Source: Balaenoptera acutorostrata (taxonomy: Eukaryota; Chordata; Mammalia; Artiodactyla; Balaenopteridae). Taken from it: a stretch of DNA of 64,000 bases. The DNA lies in the NCBI RefSeq assembly GCF_949987535.1, contig NC_080067.1:3906001-3970000 (forward strand), read 5' to 3'. Position numbers and translations under genes: made by a program. Below, one piece after another: positions 57,949-64,000 of this stretch. The notes beneath the pieces are model-generated. The model made no database searches, had not been told where the DNA came from, and saw only the letters and a program-made list of their open reading frames with translations. The stretch's first letter is position 1, and the number at the start of each line of letters is the position of its first letter.

Positions 57949-58258
57949 TTTTTTTTTTTTTTAAATGTTTGCTTTTTTTTTTTTTTTTTTTTTATGGCTG
58001 TGTTGGATCTTCATTTCTGTGCAAGGGCTTTCTCTAGTTGTGGCAAGCGGGGGCCACTCTTCATCGCGGTGCGCGGGCCTCTCACTATCGCGGCCTCTCC
58101 CGTTGCGGAGCACAGGCTCCAGACATGCAGGCTCAGTAGTTGTGGTTCACGGGCCTAGTTGCTCCGCGGCATGTGGGATCTTCCCAGACCAGGGCTCGAA
58201 CCCGTGTCCCCTGCATTGGCAGGCAGATTCTCCACCACTGCGCCACCAGGGAAGCCCC
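57949..58258 (-). mobile_element. CHR-type SINE, full length
   Basis: T-rich tail, single-module body, B box and A box on the minus strand. The duplication GAGTGATTTTTTTC lies at 57932 and 58259. Confidence 0.95.
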
Positions 58259-58275
58259 GAGTGATTTTTTTCTTT

Positions 58276-58630
58276 TCCTGTGCTGTATTCTACCTTTTCT
58301 GTGGTGAGTATAAAGGACTTAAACAGTGCAAAATGAGAGCTGCTTTTAAAACTATATCACAGCTGACAGATTTAGAAACGTAACCAGACCTACAAGAAGG
58401 CAAGTTGAGAGCAAATAAGCTTTTTTTTAATTTGAAAGGCAGTGACTTAAAGATGCCCATTGACCCCGTCCTTGGGCTGCTTGCTGGGTGTTTTGTCAGG
58501 TACGCTGCGGCCATAGTGCCTGTCTTTTCTAGAAAAAGTCACGGAAAATGTGACTGGATCAGTACATTTATTCCAAGCTGCTGTGAAATTGTTAGAAACT
58601 GAGCCTATATTCTGTTAGGTGATTTTAAAA

Positions 58631-58673
<43 letters not shown>

Positions 58674-59046
58674 TTGCAGTAAAATAGGTAATTTTAATAG
58701 TAAAATCAATCTGAAATTATGTAAATCAAGCAAATAATAGAGTGGGGACTATCTTTTAAAATATCTGAGCCATATGTAAAGTGTTTTTTAATTCTACATT
58801 GTATTTTTATCACTTTTCTAGCACTCAGGATGAATAAAGTGACACAGTATGATAAATACTTGGAAGTTGCACAAAAAAGTATATTTTTGTCAGTATGCTT
58901 TTTTCCCCTCCTTTTGACGATTCACGGTGGAGACAATAAAGATTAATCACGTAAGGGAAGGTGAATAGGTGAAAACACGTCCATTTGCAGACACATGGAA
59001 GCCCTTTAACCACACCCCCAGGTGGGACTTACACCTAACTATGCTC
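58276..59046. other. No recognised gene
   Basis: AT-rich intergenic DNA around a TA microsatellite. Confidence 0.5.
58633..58670 (+). repeat. (AT)n microsatellite
   Basis: About 19 AT units; self-complementary and able to form a cruciform. Confidence 0.95.
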
Positions 59047-59058
59047 TCAGTTCCTTTT

Positions 59059-59180
59059 TTTTTTTTTTTTTTTGCTGCCCCGTGCAGCATGTGGGATCCT
59101 AGTTCCCCGACCAGGGATCGAACCCACGCCCCCTGCATTGGAAGCGCGGAGTGCTAACCACTGGACCGCCAGGGAAGTCC
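59059..59180 (-). mobile_element. Short CHR-type SINE (first of a tandem pair)
   Basis: T run, GGATCCTAGTTCCCCGACCA, then CACTGGACCGCCAGGGAAGT. CTCAGTTCCTTTT occurs at about 59046 and again at 59181. Confidence 0.95.
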
Positions 59181-59193
59181 CTCAGTTCCTTTT

Positions 59194-59499
59194 TTTTTTT
59201 TTTTTTAAATTTATTTATTTATTTATTTATTTATTTTTGGCTGTGTGGGGTCTTCGTTTCTGTGCAAGGGCTTTCTCTAGTTGTGGCAAGCGGGGGCCAC
59301 TCCTCATCGCAGTGCGCGGGCCTCTCACTATCGCAGCCTCTCTTGTTGCGGAGCACAGGCTCCAGACGCGCAGGCTCAGTAATTGTGGCTCACGGGCCCA
59401 GTTGCTCCACGGCACGTGGGATCTTCCCAGACCAGGGCTCGAACCCGTGTCCCCTGCATTGGCAGGTGGATTCTCAACCACTGCGCCACCAGGGAAGCC
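59194..59499 (-). mobile_element. CHR-type SINE, full length (second of a tandem pair)
   Basis: (ATTT)n tail, single-module body and head ending GGGAAGCC. A third CTCAGTTCCTTTT follows at about 59502. Confidence 0.95.
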
Positions 59500-59519
59500 T
59501 CCTCAGTTCCTTTTAATTC

Positions 59520-60369
59520 AAGTTTTATTCCAACAATTCAAAGAATCAGCCCACTAAAAATATTAAGCTGAAAGAAAAAGCAATGATCATTTTAAAAGGA
59601 CACAATATTGAAACAGGTTTTACAACAAAACTCTGTGCATTAGCCTGTGTACTATGATTTCAGTTCTTTGCTCAATCCAGGGGAATATTCTAGACTCATT
59701 AGTCCTACTGTTGGCAAAAGGCTTAACAAGTGCTCGGTTTTCACGGCCGGCGTGACTATATCTGTCTTTGATTTTCATACAGGTCTCTCTTGCCGTCAGC
59801 TTAACAAAATTGATAAAAGAAGTAGCTAATATAATGGACAGAATCAGTACTCCAAAATTTGGGGACTTTGGAACCTGTCACCCCAACAAAGCAATGAGCT
59901 CTTTGAAGGCGGGGACTATCTTAAATTATATATATATATATATATATATAGCTCTACATTCTCCCTGGACTAAGTACAGATTGAATGAATGAGTGACAAA
60001 AATAGCACCTGGCACCAAGAAATGATTTTGTGACTTACTAGTTTTGCTGGACTTTAAAAATACCACACACTGTTATTAAATACAAAGAGACAAATGGCAG
60101 CTTTACAGTGGAGAGAGCTGGCAGACACTGCCTGAACCAAGTGATTAAAGTGGATGTCGTCAGTTAGAGGACAAATTGACGTGATGCACTGAGAAGGACA
60201 TCATCACTTCTGGGGTATTCCTGCCAAAGGTGTACAACCTGAATCAAATCAGAAGGAAATATGAGACAGACCCATGTCAAGAGACAGCCTACAAAACAGC
60301 AGGCCTAGACTCTTCAGAAATGGCAATGTCAGGAAAGACGCCACCCCCCAAAAAAAAGACCTAGAGAAT
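59520..60369. other. No gene; possible L2 remnant at 59.83-59.99 kb
   Basis: AAAGCAATGAGCTCTTTGAA, GGCGGGGACTATCTT and GAATGAATGAGTGAC look like an L2 terminus interrupted by a TA repeat. Confidence 0.45.
59926..59950 (+). repeat. (TA)n microsatellite
   Basis: About twelve TA units. Confidence 0.95.
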
Positions 60370-60770
60370 ACCACACTAAGTGAAGTAAATCAGAGTAAGA
60401 CAAATATCATATGATATCACTTATATGTGGAATCTAAAAAAATGATACAAGTGAACTTATTTACAAAATAGAAACAGACCCACAGATATAGAAAACAAAT
60501 TTATGGTTACCAAAGAGGGAAGTGGAGGGAGGGATAAATTAGGAGTTTGGGATTAACATATACACACTACTATATATAAAATAGATAAACAACAAGGTCC
60601 TACTGTATAGCATAGGGAACTATATTCAATATCTTGCAATAACCTATAATGGAAAAGAATCTGAAAAATAATATATATGTTATAACTGAATCACTTTGCC
60701 GTACACCTAAAGCTAACACAAAATTGTAAGTCTGTACTTCAATAAAAAGTAAGTGCATACTTTAATAAAA
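60370..60770 (+). mobile_element. L1 3' end (ORF2 terminus and 3' UTR)
   Basis: CACACTAAGTGAAGTAAATC, ATATCACTTATATGTGGAAT, AACAACAAGGTCCTACTGTA and GTACACCTAAAGCTAACACA are the cetartiodactyl L1 3' end. Confidence 0.95.
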
Positions 60771-60819
60771 ATAAATAGATAAGTAAATAAATAAAATTTT
60801 TTAAAAAGAAAAATTTTAA

Positions 60820-61125
60820 AGGCTGAGAGACTGTTCCAGATTAAAGGAGAGTGAAGCGACTCGACAACTCATGCATTATATAATCCTGGATCCTGCATTG
60901 GGAGAAAAATTGCCATAAATGACATAGTTGGGAAATTGGCAAAATTTGATTGTGGGCTGTAGCTTAGGTAATAGTATTGCATTATGTTAAATTTCCTGAA
61001 TTTGATAATTTTCCTGGAGTTATGTAAGCGGTCTTTGTTCTTAGGGGATATATGCTGAACTATTTGGTTGGCATAAACGGTTCAGAGAAAGAAAAAAATA
61101 GAGTCCCATAAATCTTAGCACAGTT
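60820..61125 (+). repeat. Ancient L1M-like 3' end, left part
   Basis: TATATAATCCTGGATCCTGC, AATAGTATTGCATTATGTTA and CTTAGGGGATATATGCTGAA parallel the copy at 35.9-36.3 kb. Confidence 0.5.
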
Positions 61126-61129
61126 TTAA

Positions 61130-61725
61130 AAAATGGAGGTGAAATTCACATAACATAAAATTGCCCATGTAGAAGTGTACAATTCAGTGACATTTAATGT
61201 AATCACAGTGCTGTGCAACCACCATCTCTATCTAGTTGCAAATCGTTTTCATCATCTCAAAAGAAAACCTCATACCCATTAAGCAGTCACTGTCCATTTC
61301 CATCCTCCCCGAGTCCCTGGAATATATACTTTCTGTATCTATGGATTTACCTATTCTGGATATTTCATATAAAAGGAATCATATGCTATGTGGTCTTATT
61401 TCTTTTACTTACCATAGTGTTTTTGAGGTTCATCCCCGTTGTAGCATATATCAGGACTTCATTCCTTTTTAATGGCTGACTAATATTCCATTGTATGTAG
61501 AGGTCACATTTTGTTTATTCATTTATGCACTGATGGATACTTGGGTTGTTTCCCCCTTTTGTCTACTGTGAATAATGCTGCTACATGTTCCGGTCCCTTT
61601 TGTCACTTCTTTTGGGGATATACCTAGGAGTGAAATTTCTAGATCATATGGTAAATGGATGCTTGTCAAAGGAACTTCCAAATTGTGTTTTCAAAGTGGC
61701 TGCATCACTTTGCTATATGTACTGT
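61130..61725 (-). mobile_element. Old L1 3' region
   Basis: TAACATAAAATTGCCCATGT, CTATTCTGGATATTTCATAT, AATATTCCATTGTATGTAGA and TACCTAGGAGTGAAATTTCT are the same L1 family as at 20.2-21.1 kb. Confidence 0.8.
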
Positions 61726-61775
61726 TCTTACGACTCGTCTCAAAGTTTGAAATTATTTTAATGTAAAAAGTTAGG
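61726..61775 (+). repeat. Ancient L1M-like 3' end, terminal part
   Basis: GTTTGAAATTATTTTAATGT, then AAAAAGTTAGG, is the usual terminus of the repeat seen at 60.8-61.1 kb, which suggests an L1 inserted into it. Confidence 0.4.
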
Positions 61776-62359
61776 AAAGAAAAAATGAGTGTGTGCACCC
61801 AGGCCGAAGGGAAAGGAAACCTAAATTCAGGAAAGTGCGGAAGTGACGAGAGCTTCACCCCGCTGAGCAGACAGGCGTGGGAACTGGGACAGTTAGAGTG
61901 ACAGGCGGGGCGGCTCAAGGGGAGATTCCAGAGTGGAAACTTCTGTAAGGGATGACACAGCTTGAAAGTGCTACCAAAGCACTTCCAGGACCAGAAAGTC
62001 AGCCCGACAGGCGGAGAGAGCACGGTGCACCCCACTCTCCTCGGGGGGGGCGACGTTTCTGCCCTGGGGGTGCACACAGGCATGAGGGATCATGTGCTGG
62101 GAACTCGGGCTTTGATAAATGCACATCCGTGGAAAACTACGATTTTCCCTACGGAAAGCTGCCTGACTTCCCTGCTGCTGGGACCCTCATATGTAGAAAG
62201 GGGATACTGGTCACCCCTACGATTGTTCTGATGGTTGAAGGAGACCAGTGTGGGTCCTGCAAAGGCTAAAGCACTGATAGACCTTGTGTATTATAACTAA
62301 AGCTTGTAAATTCCATTCACATCCTGCTAGTTCGTTACTTCTGCAGCTCAACTTGTGGT
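61776..62359. other. No recognised feature
   Basis: GC-balanced intergenic DNA. Overlapping frames of 89-130 codons on both strands show no domain. Confidence 0.5.
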
Positions 62360-62504
62360 TCCCCAACTAGCCACACGGGGATCCCCTGGGAGCTTGTGAG
62401 AAATGCAGACTCCCAGGCCCACCCAGCTGGCGGAACCAGAACCTGCATTTCAGCAATATCCCCTGGTATTTGGCATGCCCACTGAAGTTTAAGAAGCGCT
62501 GCTT
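62360..62504 (+). repeat. MER5-type fragment
   Basis: GGGATCCCCTGGGAGCTTGT, GAAATGCAGACTCCCAGGCC and CCAGAACCTGCATTTCAGCA are MER5-like. Confidence 0.7.
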
Positions 62505-62509
62505 TTGCA

Positions 62510-62718
62510 CACAACTATATGTAAAATAGATAACCGACAAGGACCTACAGGGAACTCTGCTCAGTACTCTGTAATAATCTATCTGGGAAAAGAATCTGAA
62601 AAGAATGGATACGTGTATATGTATAACTGAATCACTTTGCTGTACACCTGAAACTAACACCACATTGTGAATCAACTATACTCCAATACAAAATAAAAAA
62701 TTAAATCAAAAAAAAAAA
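62510..62718 (+). mobile_element. L1 3' UTR fragment inserted beside MER5
   Basis: ACAACTATATGTAAAATAGA, CGACAAGGACCTACAGGGAA, CACTTTGCTGTACACCTGAA and an A tail. GCGCTGCTTTT before and GTGCTGCTTTAG after look like its target duplication. Confidence 0.9.
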
Positions 62719-62737
62719 GTGCTGCTTTAGTGTAGAC

Positions 62738-63240
62738 ATTCCTAAACTTTTCTGATTTGAACAACCATCTGGGAATGCTTATGAAAGAATTCAGGTTTGG
62801 GCTTCCCTGGTGGCGCAGTGGTTGAGAATCTGCCTGCTAATGCAGGGGACATGGGTTCACGCCCTGGTCTGGGAAGATGCCACATGCCGCGGAGCAGCTG
62901 AGCCCGTGCACCACAACTGCTGAGCCTGCGCGTCTGGAGCCTGTGCTCCGCAACAAGAGAGGCCGCGATAGTGAGAGGCCCGCGCACCGCGATGAAGAGT
63001 GGCCCCCACTTGCCACAACTAGAGAAAGCCCTCGCACAGAAACGAAGACCCAACATAGCAATCAGTCAATCAATCAATCAATCAATAAATCTTTAAAAAA
63101 AAAAAAAAAGAAAGAATTCAGGTTCCCAGACTTCCCCATAGTAGAGATTCATTCAGTGCACCCAGGCTGAGGCCCTGGAAAGGGAATTTTTACCAAGCCT
63201 CCAGGTGAGTCTCCTGCTCAGAGAATTTTGGTAAGCAATA
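62738..63240 (+). repeat. MER5-type fragment, split by a SINE
   Basis: ATTCCTAAACTTTTCTGATT and CAACCATCTGGGAATGCTTA left, then TTCCCAGACTTCCCCATAGT and CAAGCCTCCAGGTGAGTCTC right. Confidence 0.5.
62799..63107 (+). mobile_element. CHR-type SINE, full length
   Basis: A box intact; B box mutated to GGTTCACGCCC; (ATCA)n before the A tail. GAAAGAATTCAGGTT is duplicated on both flanks. Confidence 0.95.
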
Positions 63241-63257
63241 CTTGAAATGCATAGTTT

Positions 63258-63496
63258 ATTATTATTTTTTAATGTATTTATTTATTTTTGTCTGCGTTGG
63301 GTCTTAGTTGCGGCACACAGGATCTTTTGTTGCGGCGTGCAGGCTCTGTAGTTGTGGTGCACAGGCTCAGTAGTTGCAGCGTGCGGGTTTAGTTGTCCCT
63401 GGCCTGTGGGATCTTAGTTCCCCGACCAGGGGCCGATCCCCGTGTCCCCTGCACTGGAAGGCAGATTCCTAACCACTGGACCACCAGGGAAGTCCC
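63258..63496 (-). mobile_element. CHR-type SINE, intermediate subfamily (~240 bp)
   Basis: A short-type head (GGGACTTCCCTGGTGGTCCA) is joined to a body with two CTACTGA/CTACAGA modules. GAAATGCATAGTTT lies at 63244 and 63497. Confidence 0.9.
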
Positions 63497-63639
63497 GAAA
63501 TGCATAGTTTTAAAGACAAAAGGGGGAAATCTGCTTTCTGGAGAGAGACTGTGAACACCTGTCTGACCAGCCCGGGATCTGATGCTTTGTCCCTGCTCAG
63601 ACAAGCTTTGCTGAACTTCTGAGACCTACTGAACACAAT

Positions 63640-63790
63640 GTTCTATTTTTACCCTAACGCTAGACAAGGAGTATTCTAATCTCTTTTGCCCAGGAGAGGA
63701 AACAAGGCTCAGAGAGCGTAAGTAGTGGCCCAAGGCCCCTCAGCCAGGAAGCAGCGTCGGGATTGGGATTCAGACCAACTTCTTTCCACC
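63640..63790 (-). repeat. MIR SINE
   Basis: GAGGAAACAAGGCTCAGAGA, GTAAGTAGTGGCCCAAGGCC and AAGCAGCGTCGGGATTGGGA are antisense MIR. Confidence 0.8.
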
Positions 63791-64000
63791 TACCACGATG
63801 CCAACCAAGTAACCTGGACCCGACACATGTACCTGATGTAACGTGTCACCATGAGCCTGCCGAGACCTCTCCCACCTGGCTTCCTTCCACCTTCCTTCTC
63901 CTCTGCCTCTGCCCCTGGGGATGTGGAAGCAGGGAACATGCCCATCCTGGGCATGGAGGGCTTCCTCTGGCTTCTAGCCCTGGGTACCTCACTCCTCTAA

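Overview
This window looks like nuclear DNA of a cetacean. It holds more than twenty SINEs of the tRNA-derived CHR type. They have intact pol III A boxes (TGGCGCAGTGG) and B boxes (GGTTCGAGCCC), and many are still flanked by readable target-site duplications. There are also cetartiodactyl-style L1 3' ends and the usual older mammalian layer (MIR, L2, MER5, Tigger, L1M). I saw no ruminant BovB or Bov-A block. The species call is an inference from repeat content.

One protein-coding gene can be supported: the 5' part of UBE2E1 (ubiquitin-conjugating enzyme E2 E1, UbcH6) on the minus strand. Exon 1 is non-coding and ends at 30878, inside a CpG island at about 29.94-31.33 kb. Exon 2 (29858-29674) carries the ATG at 29825 and residues 1-50 plus two bases. 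Exon 3 (25615-25565) is a 51-nt exon that keeps the frame. It lies beside a second CpG island (about 25.64-26.56 kb), which contains a six-unit GC-rich minisatellite. The remaining exons, including the one with the catalytic cysteine, should lie beyond the left edge.

Layout: 1-25.5 kb is UBE2E1 intron 3, with interspersed repeats and a repeat-poor AT-rich block at 22.1-25.5 kb. It also holds a minus-strand fragment of a non-L1 reverse transcriptase (about 17.84-17.97 kb). 25.6-31.1 kb is the gene's 5' end. 31.4-64 kb is upstream intergenic DNA, fairly repeat-poor to 35.5 kb and then dense in nested repeats. Several nests give a relative insertion order: L2/L1M at 11 kb, MIR/L1/SINE at 38.3-38.8 kb, L1/SINE at 52 kb, a three-level nest at 56.0-56.8 kb, and two SINEs sharing one target at 59.05-59.5 kb. 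A possible spliced transcript start with a consensus splice donor sits at about 39.03 kb, in the opposite orientation to UBE2E1.

Most long open frames here are shadows of CpG islands or of SINE/L1 sequence. I found no new biological system. The most useful leads are the 51-nt cassette exon with its CpG island and minisatellite, the RT remnant, and the variable module number inside the SINEs.
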